DNA of 10,896 bases, from positions 1-10,896 of the forward strand of contig DOIX01000223.1 in assembly GCA_003511885.1 (NCBI GenBank). The letters run 5' to 3'. Of the stretch, positions 6,447-10,896 are shown one piece after another. The DNA comes from Cyanobacteria bacterium UBA11153 (GTDB lineage: Bacteria > Cyanobacteriota > Cyanobacteriia > Cyanobacteriales > Coleofasciculaceae). How positions within the stretch are numbered: the first letter of the stretch is position 1; each line of letters starts with the position of its first letter. A model generated the notes under the pieces. The model was not told where the DNA came from, did no database searches, and was given only the letters and a program-made list of their open reading frames with translations. The position numbers and the translations under genes were made by a program.

Positions 6447-6495
6447 ACTATTCACTATCAGTTGTCAACTATCCACTATCAACTATCAACTATCA
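6447..6495 (+). repeat. Heptanucleotide array, seven units of ACTATCA-like sequence
   Basis: Seven in-phase heptads run from 6447: ACTATTC, ACTATCA, GTTGTCA, ACTATCC, then three identical ACTATCA. This fits the short tandemly repeated repetitive (STRR) class of filamentous cyanobacteria. It lies 49 bp beyond the 3' end of the kinase gene. A minus-orientation pair of similar heptads (TTGATAG, TTGATAA) occurs near 6197-6210. Confidence 0.75.
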
Positions 6496-6544
6496 ACTGC
6501 TATACCCAGCTTGTTTCCGCTATTTCATTCTCCACTCCCCATCA

Positions 6545-7756
6545 TTAATAATTACCTCCACCAAATTGGGATTTTAACTCTTCCAACTCCCTATCGATAT
6601 CTTTATCTATAGCACTTTTAGGTTTGGTTGGCGGAGAAAGATTAGGTTTCTGAGATCCTGGTTGGGGCATCTGATTTTTGGGTGTAGGTATACCGAGAAT
6701 TTCTGATTTTAGTGCAGCTAATTCTTCATCGATACTCCCGCCATAACTGGGAAGAGTTGGCTGAGGTTTTCGGGGAGATGGAGTCGGGGGAGCTGGTTTT
6801 TGCTGTTGGGCAGGTTTTGGGGATATTTGAGGATTGACAGGGGTCATAAGTTTTGGTTGTTTAAGGGAATTTGGCGACACTTTAGGTTGTAAATCTTTTA
6901 AGATTTCAGTAGCAGATTGGTAGCGAAGGTTAACCGCACTTTGTAACATTTTATCGAGGATGGCGGCGAGATCGTTACTAATTGGTTTTTTCAAAATTTT
7001 TCGCCATACCCAAACCCCCTGAGTAGGATCGAATAAATCAAAAGGATGTAAGCCAGTTAATAAATGAATGGAAGTAACACCAAGACTATATATATCGCTG
7101 GCAAAAAGGGCTTTTCCCATAGTTTGCTCTGGTGCAACAAAGCCCATCGAACCGATGACAGTTCCCGTTTGACAGGAGCCTGCACCTGTCACTGCTTTGG
7201 CTGCACCAAAATCAACGATAAACAATTGATTATCCTTCTTTCTTCGGATAATATTTTCTGGTTTAATATCGCGATGAATAACTTGATGCTCGTGGACAAA
7301 TTGTAATACTGGTAGTAAATTATGCAAGAGAGATTCAACTTGTCCTTCCTTAAAGGAACCTTGATTTGCCAATTCCTTAGCTAAATCTTGTCCTTCAATA
7401 AATTCTTGGACTAAATATTGTTGTCCATCTTGGGAAAAATAGGCGAGTAAATCGGGAATTTGGGGATGTTTACCCAATTCATCCAGGCGTATGGCTTCTC
7501 GCTCAAATAATTCAGCGGCTTTTTGCAGGGTACTAGTGCCTTGGGCTTGGGGTAAAAATTGTTTAATGACGCAAGGGGGATGGGAGGGTTTGTCTTCATC
7601 AGTAGCTAGGAAAGTTTTACCAAAGCCACCTTGCCCAAGAGGTTTCAGGGCGCGATAACGTTGTTTTAACAATAATGCTGTACCACAGGTGACACAGAAG
7701 TTTGTCCCGCTTGGGTTTTGGGGGTTTGAGCAGTTGGGATTCAGACAGTAAGTCAT
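6545..7756 (-). CDS. Zinc-ribbon Ser/Thr protein kinase, SpkB-like
   Basis: This 403-residue Hanks-type Ser/Thr kinase is cytosolic, with no membrane segment. The N-terminus carries a four-Cys ribbon: Cys4 and Cys9 (CLNPNC), Cys21 and Cys24 (CVTC). This is like the Cys motif of cyanobacterial SpkB. Kinase domain about 34-290: glycine loop GQGGFGKT (41-48), VIK lysine 65, Glu87, catalytic HRDIKPEN (161-168, Asp163), DFG (182-184), APE (208-210) and DIYSLG (221-226). The key residues are intact, so it should be active. A Pro/Gln/Lys-rich linker (about 291-340) leads to two short helical repeats, SIDEELAALKSEILG (341-355) and DIDRELEELKSQFGG (386-400). These may be docking elements. It stands alone. 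ATG at 7756 lacks a clear Shine-Dalgarno sequence, and a heptad array lies 24 bp upstream. Confidence 0.93.
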   Translation of the reverse strand: MTYCLNPNCSNPQNPSGTNFCVTCGTALLLKQRYRALKPLGQGGFGKTFLATDEDKPSHPPCVIKQFLPQAQGTSTLQKAAELFEREAIRLDELGKHPQIPDLLAYFSQDGQQYLVQEFIEGQDLAKELANQGSFKEGQVESLLHNLLPVLQFVHEHQVIHRDIKPENIIRRKKDNQLFIVDFGAAKAVTGAGSCQTGTVIGSMGFVAPEQTMGKALFASDIYSLGVTSIHLLTGLHPFDLFDPTQGVWVWRKILKKPISNDLAAILDKMLQSAVNLRYQSATEILKDLQPKVSPNSLKQPKLMTPVNPQISPKPAQQQKPAPPTPSPRKPQPTLPSYGGSIDEELAALKSEILGIPTPKNQMPQPGSQKPNLSPPTKPKSAIDKDIDRELEELKSQFGGGNY

Positions 7757-7780
7757 GGTAATGGTTAGGGGTTGCGAGGA

Positions 7781-7808
7781 GTTGACAGTTGACAGTTGAC
7801 AGTTGACA
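7781..7808 (+). repeat. Heptanucleotide array, four perfect GTTGACA units
   Basis: Four identical GTTGACA heptads in tandem are followed by GT. This is an STRR of a different heptad class from the one at 6447-6495. It lies 24 bp upstream of the kinase start, inside the region where the kinase 5' UTR or promoter should be. Copy number here may differ between strains and could affect expression; that effect is inference. Confidence 0.85.
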
Positions 7809-7898
7809 GTTTTTGATAGAAATCAAACCGTTGATGAAGCAAGGGTTAAAGCCTCTATTCATGAGATTATTTTGCCTAATTCCGATGTGGCAGTTCCG

Positions 7899-7926
7899 AT
7901 AAACTGCTGCGCAGTTAACTTGTATA
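7899..7926 (+). repeat. Dispersed 28-bp repeat, copy A
   Basis: The sequence begins ATAAACTGCTGCGCAGTTAA and ends TTGTATA. It matches the repeat found at 9235-9262 and, inverted, at 9709-9736, with a weaker copy at 9151-9173. Unlike those, it is followed by sequence with no IS630-type terminal repeat after its TATA, so it looks like an empty half-site. Confidence 0.6.
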
Positions 7927-8063
7927 TTTCTCAAAAGGGTAAATTGGCTCAAATCCTCCTGATATCGGCTGTCTCACTCCCCACTTCTCACTCCCCATCT
8001 CTACTATCAATGTAACTCCTCAGACGTAATTCCTGTCCATATTCAGCTAATTATCACAAAAAC

Positions 8064-8081
8064 GTCATACGCTAGTATGAC
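8064..8081. promoter_or_regulatory. 18-bp palindrome, possible operator
   Basis: GTCATAC-GCTA-GTATGAC is a perfect 7-bp inverted repeat with a 4-bp centre. Its size and symmetry are operator-like. It lies about 230 bp upstream of the sugar transferase start in an AT-rich promoter-like region. The regulator is unknown. Confidence 0.4.
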
Positions 8082-8159
8082 AAATATCACAGTGTACCCC
8101 AAAATATACTGAGAGTGCGGTATTTTATTCTGAACATAGAAAAAAGAGCGCACCATTAA

Positions 8160-8221
8160 CTTCATCTAAACTTCACAAAAGAGGGTAGAAATTTAAAGAT
8201 TCAATGAAGCTGGGGGTGAAG
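8160..8221. promoter_or_regulatory. Clustered CTTCA/TGAAG half-sites upstream of the sugar transferase
   Basis: CTTCA occurs at 8160 and 8171 (11-bp period), and its complement TGAAG at 8205 and 8217 (12-bp period). Together they form a symmetrical group of two direct pairs facing each other. Pairs at about one helical turn are typical of response-regulator binding sites. The cluster ends 87 bp before the gene start. No specific regulator can be named. Confidence 0.3.
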
Positions 8222-8308
8222 TACTAGCTTTTTCTACAATCGGGTCAATATGATATGGATAAGACTGACTGACGTGCTATTGACCTGTAATACAACCGAC
8301 TCCAAACT

Positions 8309-9007
8309 GTGATTACCACATCAAGTGCCCTATCTTACTACTCGGTGATTTCACTGATTGTCCATCGCCCAAGGCGGAGAACAATATACTCGCAATCAGT
8401 ACATCCCTCAACCACGAACAAGCTGAAACGCTTCGTTGATATTATCGGCGGCTTGGTTGGGTTAGCTGTCACCGCTGCGATCGCCCTGCCGATTGCGATC
8501 GCAATTCAGTTGGATAATCCAGGTCCGGTTTTCTACAGCCAACTTCGCTGCGGTATCGGCGGGAAAACTTTTCGGATCTGGAAGTTTCGCTCCATGATTG
8601 TGAAAGCGGATCGGCTCCAACATCTGGTTAGCAATCAAGCACAAGGGTATATCTTCAAAAATGACAAAGATCCTCGCGTTACTCGCGTGGGTCGTTTTTT
8701 ACGTCGCACTAGCTTGGATGAGTTGCCCCAATTTTGGAATGTTCTCATCGGAGACATGAGTTTGGTAGGCACTCGTCCCCCAACTGTAAACGAGGTAATG
8801 AAGTATCAGCCTTATCACTGGCAAAGACTCAATATCAAGCCCGGAATCACAGGAGAATGGCAAGCCAATGGACGCTCCTGCGTCACGGATTTTGAAGAAA
8901 TTGTGCGGATGGATTTGGCTTATCAGGAAAAATGGTCTGTTATTTATGATTTACAACTCATTCTTAAGACAATTTGGGCAGTTATCCATAAGCATGGTGC
9001 TTGTTAA
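8309..9007 (+). CDS. Polyisoprenyl-phosphate sugar-1-phosphate transferase (bacterial sugar transferase family)
   Basis: This 232-residue protein is of the bacterial sugar transferase family (PF02397). It starts exopolysaccharide or O-antigen repeat assembly by moving a sugar-1-phosphate from a nucleotide sugar to undecaprenyl phosphate at the inner membrane. Visible family features are [13 protein letters not shown] and a membrane segment (about 40-67), [13 protein letters not shown] (70-82), FRIWKFRSM (88-96), [20 protein letters not shown] (121-140) with the Asp-Glu pair (137-138), [15 protein letters not shown] (144-158) and [14 protein letters not shown] (177-190). It is a short form lacking the extra N-terminal helices of WbaP/WcaJ. 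The GTG start at 8309 has no clear Shine-Dalgarno sequence; the first 35 residues are outside the family core, so a later non-ATG start is possible. No other polysaccharide genes lie nearby. Two HIP1 sites fall in the membrane-segment codons. Confidence 0.93.
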   Translation: MITTSSALSYYSVISLIVHRPRRRTIYSQSVHPSTTNKLKRFVDIIGGLVGLAVTAAIALPIAIAIQLDNPGPVFYSQLRCGIGGKTFRIWKFRSMIVKADRLQHLVSNQAQGYIFKNDKDPRVTRVGRFLRRTSLDELPQFWNVLIGDMSLVGTRPPTVNEVMKYQPYHWQRLNIKPGITGEWQANGRSCVTDFEEIVRMDLAYQEKWSVIYDLQLILKTIWAVIHKHGAC

Positions 9008-9063
9008 TATGGGTTGTAAGTCATTAGTTATTGGTTATTCGTTGTTAGCTCTTAAATTTGCCA

Positions 9064-9103
9064 GAATCCCCACGCCATAATCTTTGATTTAGCGTGAGGA
9101 GTG
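9064..9103 (+). mobile_element. Orphan IS200/IS605-type right-end hairpin, degenerate
   Basis: GAATCCCCACGC (9064-9075) pairs with GCGTGAGG (9092-9099) in an 8-bp stem with one C-A mismatch, followed by AGTG. A small inner stem AATC:GATT lies in the loop. It keeps the GAATCCCC start and the GGAG(T/C)G end of the hairpins at 1091 and 1952, but the stem and loop have decayed. No tnpB frame precedes it; the sugar transferase ends 56 bp upstream. Confidence 0.4.
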
Positions 9104-9150
9104 CGCTTATCTGAGCAACAAGAAAAAACCAGACACCAACAAGCAAGCTA

Positions 9151-9173
9151 TTAAGCTGTCACGCTTTTAATTT
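9151..9173 (+). repeat. Dispersed repeat, degenerate copy B
   Basis: TTAAGCTGTCACGCTTTTAA plus TTT matches copy C (9235-9257) at 19 of 23 positions, in the same orientation and 84 bp upstream of it. The TTGTATA end is not conserved. Confidence 0.45.
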
Positions 9174-9258
9174 CTCTATTTTGCATGAGGGGGAGCAGGG
9201 AAGAAGGTTTGATTACTTTTTCCCTAACTTGAAGATAAGCTGCTACGCATTTAATTTG

Positions 9259-9435
9259 TATAGCAATCGCCAAGGCGGTTGAGCCATATAATGGAAGTAG
9301 ACCTTAATCTTACTCCAGGTGTGCCGGAGGGAAACCCATGCCCAAACCCTACAGTTACGATCTCCGTCAAAAGGTAATCCAAGCTATCAAGCTTGATGGG
9401 TTAAAGATTACTGAAGCCAGCGAGATATTCAGTAT
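9259..9435 (+). mobile_element. IS630-family insertion sequence, left-end remnant
   Basis: The terminal repeat TATAGCAATCGCCAAGGCGG starts at 9259, followed by a leader that ends GCCGGAGGGAAACCC and then the transposase ATG. The TATA-type end fits the TA target of IS630/Tc1-mariner elements. The element stops after 32 codons, where a second copy of the same terminal repeat begins at 9436, so the rest was lost by nested insertion or deletion. Confidence 0.7.
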
Positions 9436-9484
9436 TATAGCAATAGACAAGGCAGTTAAGGTATCAATAGTGAGGGAAGGGTGA
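9338..9484 (+). pseudogene. IS630-family transposase, 5' fragment
   Basis: ATG at 9338, with GGAGG upstream, opens MPKPYSYDLRQKVIQAIKLD, then GLKITEASEIFSI. This is the N-terminal helix-turn-helix that starts IS630-family transposases ('PYS.DLR.KV..AI..G.....A...F.I'). From codon 33 (9434) the frame reads into the next MITE and ends at the TGA of 9482-9484 after 48 codons. The DDE catalytic domain is missing, so it cannot transpose. A full-length protein would be roughly 280-350 residues. Confidence 0.7.
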
Positions 9485-9609
9485 AGCAAGAGGATATAAA
9501 TATTTAGGGTTTGTTGCCTTTCTTATCGCCCTCTTGCTAGGCTAACGCCACGCTCCGCTAACACCCCTACCAATCTCTCTATGCCCCAACCGCTGTGGCG
9601 GTTGCTATA
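9436..9609. mobile_element. IS630-type MITE, 174 bp, inserted in the IS630 remnant
   Basis: The left end TATAGCAATAGACAAGGCAG (9436) and the right end CCGCTGTGGCGGTTGCTATA (to 9609) are imperfect inverted repeats of the TATAGCAACCGCC type. Inside are GCAAGAGG (9486-9493) with its complement CCTCTTGC (9530-9537), and a palindromic GCTAACGCCACGCTCCGCTA (9541-9560), a motif that recurs in cyanobacterial intergenic DNA. There is no coding capacity. Confidence 0.55.
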
Positions 9610-9712
9610 TATAGCGCTACGCATTAAGGTTAGGACATATTCTCAAACTACGTTGTTCTTAATTCAGGATTGAAGTTAAAACAACGTCCTAACGTGTCTT
9701 GGTAGTGCTATA
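9610..9712. mobile_element. Second MITE, 103 bp, with TATAGC ends
   Basis: The left end TATAGCGCTACGC and the inverted right end TATAGCACTACC are followed on both sides by GTTAGGAC (9629-9636 and its complement GTCCTAAC, 9686-9693). An inner inverted pair ACGTTGTT / AACAACGT (about 9650-9658 and 9679-9686) makes the whole element fold on itself. It directly abuts the previous MITE and ends 36 bp before the Tab2 start codon. Confidence 0.55.
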
Positions 9713-9748
9713 CAGTTTAAATGCGCAGCAGTTTATTCGTTGTTAGCG

Positions 9749-10615
9749 ATGGTAAAAACCACAAAAAATATACAAAAAACAATATGGCAAGCTGATTTTT
9801 ACAAGCGCCCCCTGCGGAATTCAAAAGGAGAAATTCTATGGGAATTACTCCTTTGTCAGATGCCAGGAGAAATAATTTATCAATCATTATCTCCTCAGTC
9901 AGAAGTGAATGTTGAATGGTTAGTCTCTCAGTTAGAAATAGCCATAGCTCAAACCGGATTACCGGAGGCGATTCAAGTCTTTCGTCCTCAGTCACTAAAT
10001 TTACTCGCTTCAGCAGGACAAAAATTGGGGATTAAAGTAGAAGCAACGCGACGTACTTCAATCTTGAAGCAAAAATTACAAGAGCAAGCCTTGCAATACC
10101 CACAGAAAAATAACTATACCGGAGAAAATTATCATCCCATCGCCCTTGACAAACCGCCCCCATTACCCCTACCAGAAAACATCTGGGGAGATGGCTGGAG
10201 ATTTGCGGCGATTGAGGCGGGAGATATGGAGGCAGCTTTTTGCGATCGCGCCATTCCCATTTTCCAGATGCCAGAGGAATTTTTACCCGTAAATTTGGGT
10301 TTAGCCTCAACTGTAGTTATACCAGGAATTACAATTTATGGGGGCAAAAAATCTATGGCTTTAGCCCGTTGGTTAGCTGAAGTAGAACCCTTTGCAATCA
10401 ACTATATTCCTGGTATGCCTGATGGACTAATTTTAGAGGCTGGATTAGTAGATAGATGGGTAGTGGCAACATTTGAGGATCCAGAAGTGGCAGCGGCAGG
10501 GCGAATATATCAAGAGCGTCAAGAGTCGAGGGGGGGGTTGCATTTTCTGTTAATACAACCGGATGATTCAGGGATGACGTATACGGGATTTTGGTTATTG
10601 AAGAGCGGGGATTAA
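9749..10615 (+). CDS. Tab2/Atab2 family protein (DUF1092), photosystem I biogenesis factor homologue
   Basis: This 288-residue protein matches the cyanobacterial Tab2/Atab2 family over its whole length. Blocks are IWQADFY.RPL (12-22), LWELLLC (30-36), FRPQSLNLL (78-86), LDKPPPLPLPENIWG (133-147), LPVNLGLAST (179-188), PGMPDGLILEAGLVDRWV (221-238) and HFLLIQPDDSGMTYTGFW (265-282). In Chlamydomonas and Arabidopsis the family is an RNA-binding factor needed for translation of psaB mRNA and PSI assembly; a similar cyanobacterial role is inferred. The ATG at 9749 is preferred to the TTG at 9740; neither has a Shine-Dalgarno sequence. Repeat copy D ends 12 bp upstream, so the native promoter may have been displaced. 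A run of eight G at 10530-10537 lies within the frame. Confidence 0.93.
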   Translation: MVKTTKNIQKTIWQADFYKRPLRNSKGEILWELLLCQMPGEIIYQSLSPQSEVNVEWLVSQLEIAIAQTGLPEAIQVFRPQSLNLLASAGQKLGIKVEATRRTSILKQKLQEQALQYPQKNNYTGENYHPIALDKPPPLPLPENIWGDGWRFAAIEAGDMEAAFCDRAIPIFQMPEEFLPVNLGLASTVVIPGITIYGGKKSMALARWLAEVEPFAINYIPGMPDGLILEAGLVDRWVVATFEDPEVAAAGRIYQERQESRGGLHFLLIQPDDSGMTYTGFWLLKSGD

Positions 10616-10634
10616 AAGTACTGTAACTACCTGA

Positions 10635-10669
10635 GTTCGGAGTTCGGAGTTTGGAGTTCGGAGTTCGGA
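10635..10669 (+). repeat. Heptanucleotide array, five GTTCGGA units
   Basis: There are five in-phase heptads, four GTTCGGA and one GTTTGGA (third). This is a third heptad class in this window and lies 19 bp after the Tab2 stop. It is followed by GGCTTCGCGCTTCGCGATCG at 10682-10701, a GC-rich short iterated sequence. Confidence 0.85.
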
Positions 10670-10733
10670 GGAGAGGTGTATGGGCTTCGCGCTTCGCGAT
10701 CGTCAACGATGTTTTCCCTTGACTTTTTTCATA

Positions 10734-10837
10734 TATAGCAACCGCCAGGGTAGTTAAGCCATAAAAAAGGAAGTAAACCTTGATATTGCAAAAGCTGTAG
10801 GAAACAAAGCAGCTTAACCTCCTTGGCTGTTGCTATA
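10734..10837. mobile_element. 104-bp MITE derived from the IS630 element
   Basis: The left end TATAGCAACCGCCAGGGTAG and the inverted right end TATAGCAACAGCCAAGGAGG form terminal repeats, with TA at both borders as expected for IS630/Tc1 insertion. The first ~55 bp closely follow the leader of the IS630 remnant at 9259, including GTT.AGCCATA, GGAAGTA and ACCTT, so it looks like an internal-deletion derivative of that element. The remaining sequence to the window end (10838-10896) shows nothing I recognise. Confidence 0.7.
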
Positions 10838-10896
10838 ATTACCACGCATTGGGCTTGTAATATCGATTTCTTACCTAAGAGATTTGATCAAAAAAT

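Larger units (their letters stand above)
5912..6544. other. 633-bp AT-rich intergenic region between the oxidase and kinase genes
   Basis: Besides the candidate small gene (6019-6165), the inverted-repeat element (6238-6446) and the heptads (6447-6495), the rest is AT-rich. It includes TTATTTG/TTAGTT-type low-complexity sequence at 5920-5960 near the oxidase start. Promoters for the oxidase (minus) and the small frame (plus) would lie in 5912-6018. I see no tRNA or other RNA gene. Confidence 0.6.
7757..8308. other. 552-bp intergenic region between kinase and sugar transferase
   Basis: This divergent region holds the kinase promoter side (7757-7810, with the GTTGACA array), the dispersed repeat copy A, CACTCCCCA-type low-complexity sequence at 7974-7998, the palindrome at 8064 and the CTTCA/TGAAG cluster at 8160-8221. 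The reading frame over 7826-7970 looks faintly protein-like (NQTVDEARVKASIHEIILP) but runs through the dispersed repeat, has no start or ribosome binding site and ends in low-complexity sequence. It may be an old gene remnant. Confidence 0.5.
9235..9736. repeat. Half-palindromes (copies C and D) enclosing a nest of IS630-type elements
   Basis: Copy C (9235-9262, ATAAGCTGCTACGCATTTAA..TTGTATA) and copy D (9709-9736, the same motif inverted) match at 24 of 28 positions. Each ends in TATA, and that TATA is the outer edge of an IS630-type terminal repeat. Removing everything between the two TATA boxes and keeping one would leave a near-perfect palindrome of about 52 bp centred on TATA. This suggests that TA-targeting elements entered the middle of a pre-existing palindromic repeat. 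Confidence 0.55.
9008..9748. other. 741-bp gene-free stretch dominated by mobile-element debris
   Basis: From left to right it contains TTAGTTATTGGTTATTCGTT-type low-complexity sequence (9024-9050; a 15-mer TTATTCGTTGTTAGC recurs at 9733), the hairpin relic at 9064, repeat copies B and C, the IS630 remnant, two MITEs and copy D. Positions 9105-9150 and 9174-9234 show nothing I recognise. No RNA gene is visible. Confidence 0.6.

Noticed and set aside
6233..6451. ACTAT as a firm target-site duplication of the inverted-repeat element
   Set aside because: ACTATC is the unit of the neighbouring heptad array, so a match on both sides is likely by chance. It is kept only as supporting evidence.
6447..6495. 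CRISPR array from the tandem repeats
   Set aside because: The units are 7 bp with no spacers, so they are tandem heptads. The other arrays (7781 and 10635) are excluded for the same reason.
6371..6612. Two overlapping plus-strand frames around the heptad array
   Set aside because: They consist of translated heptads (repeating STINYQL-like peptides) and overlap the kinase 3' end.
7803..8015. Plus-strand open frame of 70 residues
   Set aside because: It starts inside the heptad array, crosses a dispersed repeat and ends in CACTCCCC low-complexity sequence, with no ribosome binding site. At best part of it is an old remnant.
9717..10706. Minus-strand frames opposite the Tab2 gene
   Set aside because: They overlap a full-length conserved plus-strand gene and read through repeats such as the GTTCGGA heptads.

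Overview
The window looks like chromosomal DNA of a cyanobacterium, probably a filamentous, repeat-rich one. The evidence is two photosystem I genes (psaL, psaI), a KaiB/KaiC module, a Tab2/Atab2-family protein, a cyanobacterial zinc-ribbon Ser/Thr kinase, seven copies of the HIP1 octamer GCGATCGC (starting at 767, 2960, 4983, 6373, 8477, 8495 and 10242), and several heptanucleotide repeat arrays. Genus and species cannot be settled from this sequence.

Layout. Positions 1-1053 are a gene graveyard: a 5'-truncated AhpC/TSA-like peroxiredoxin tail, the head of a cyanobacterial hypothetical protein cut by an IS982-type transposase fragment, the tail of a second hypothetical protein with an in-frame stop, and another decayed reading frame. 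Positions 1040-1120 hold a 17-bp inverted repeat and an orphan IS200/IS605-type right-end hairpin. psaL (minus) and psaI (plus) are divergent across a 154-bp promoter region. A second hairpin relic and a 70-bp tandem duplication follow. Then comes a minus-strand operon transcribed kaiC-like, kaiB-like, kaiB-like. Further right are a ThiO/DadA-type FAD oxidase (minus), a 633-bp intergenic stretch with a possible MITE and a heptad array, a Ser/Thr kinase (minus), a regulatory-looking intergenic region, and a polyisoprenyl-phosphate sugar transferase (plus). Positions 9008-9748 are almost entirely mobile-element debris. A Tab2/Atab2 gene (plus) follows, then another heptad array and a 104-bp MITE.

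How the genes relate. psaL, psaI and Tab2/Atab2 all concern photosystem I: two subunits and a factor known in plants and algae to promote translation of PSI reaction-centre mRNA. They are not one operon. The kai module has the parts of a KaiB-KaiC partner system but no kaiA here. Its KaiC has Ser-Ser where the clock KaiC has Ser-Thr, plus a long charged C-terminal coiled coil. It is therefore more likely an auxiliary signalling module than the core clock. The kinase, oxidase and sugar transferase look like unlinked single genes.

The most notable non-genic structures are: (1) IS630-type elements nested exactly between the two halves of a TATA-centred palindrome at 9235-9736; (2) a 70-bp tandem duplication of the end of the second kaiB-like gene, in which the outer copy keeps an alternative C-terminus; (3) three IS200/IS605-like right-end hairpins with no tnpA or tnpB in the window. 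All homology statements come from recognising sequence patterns; no database search was run.
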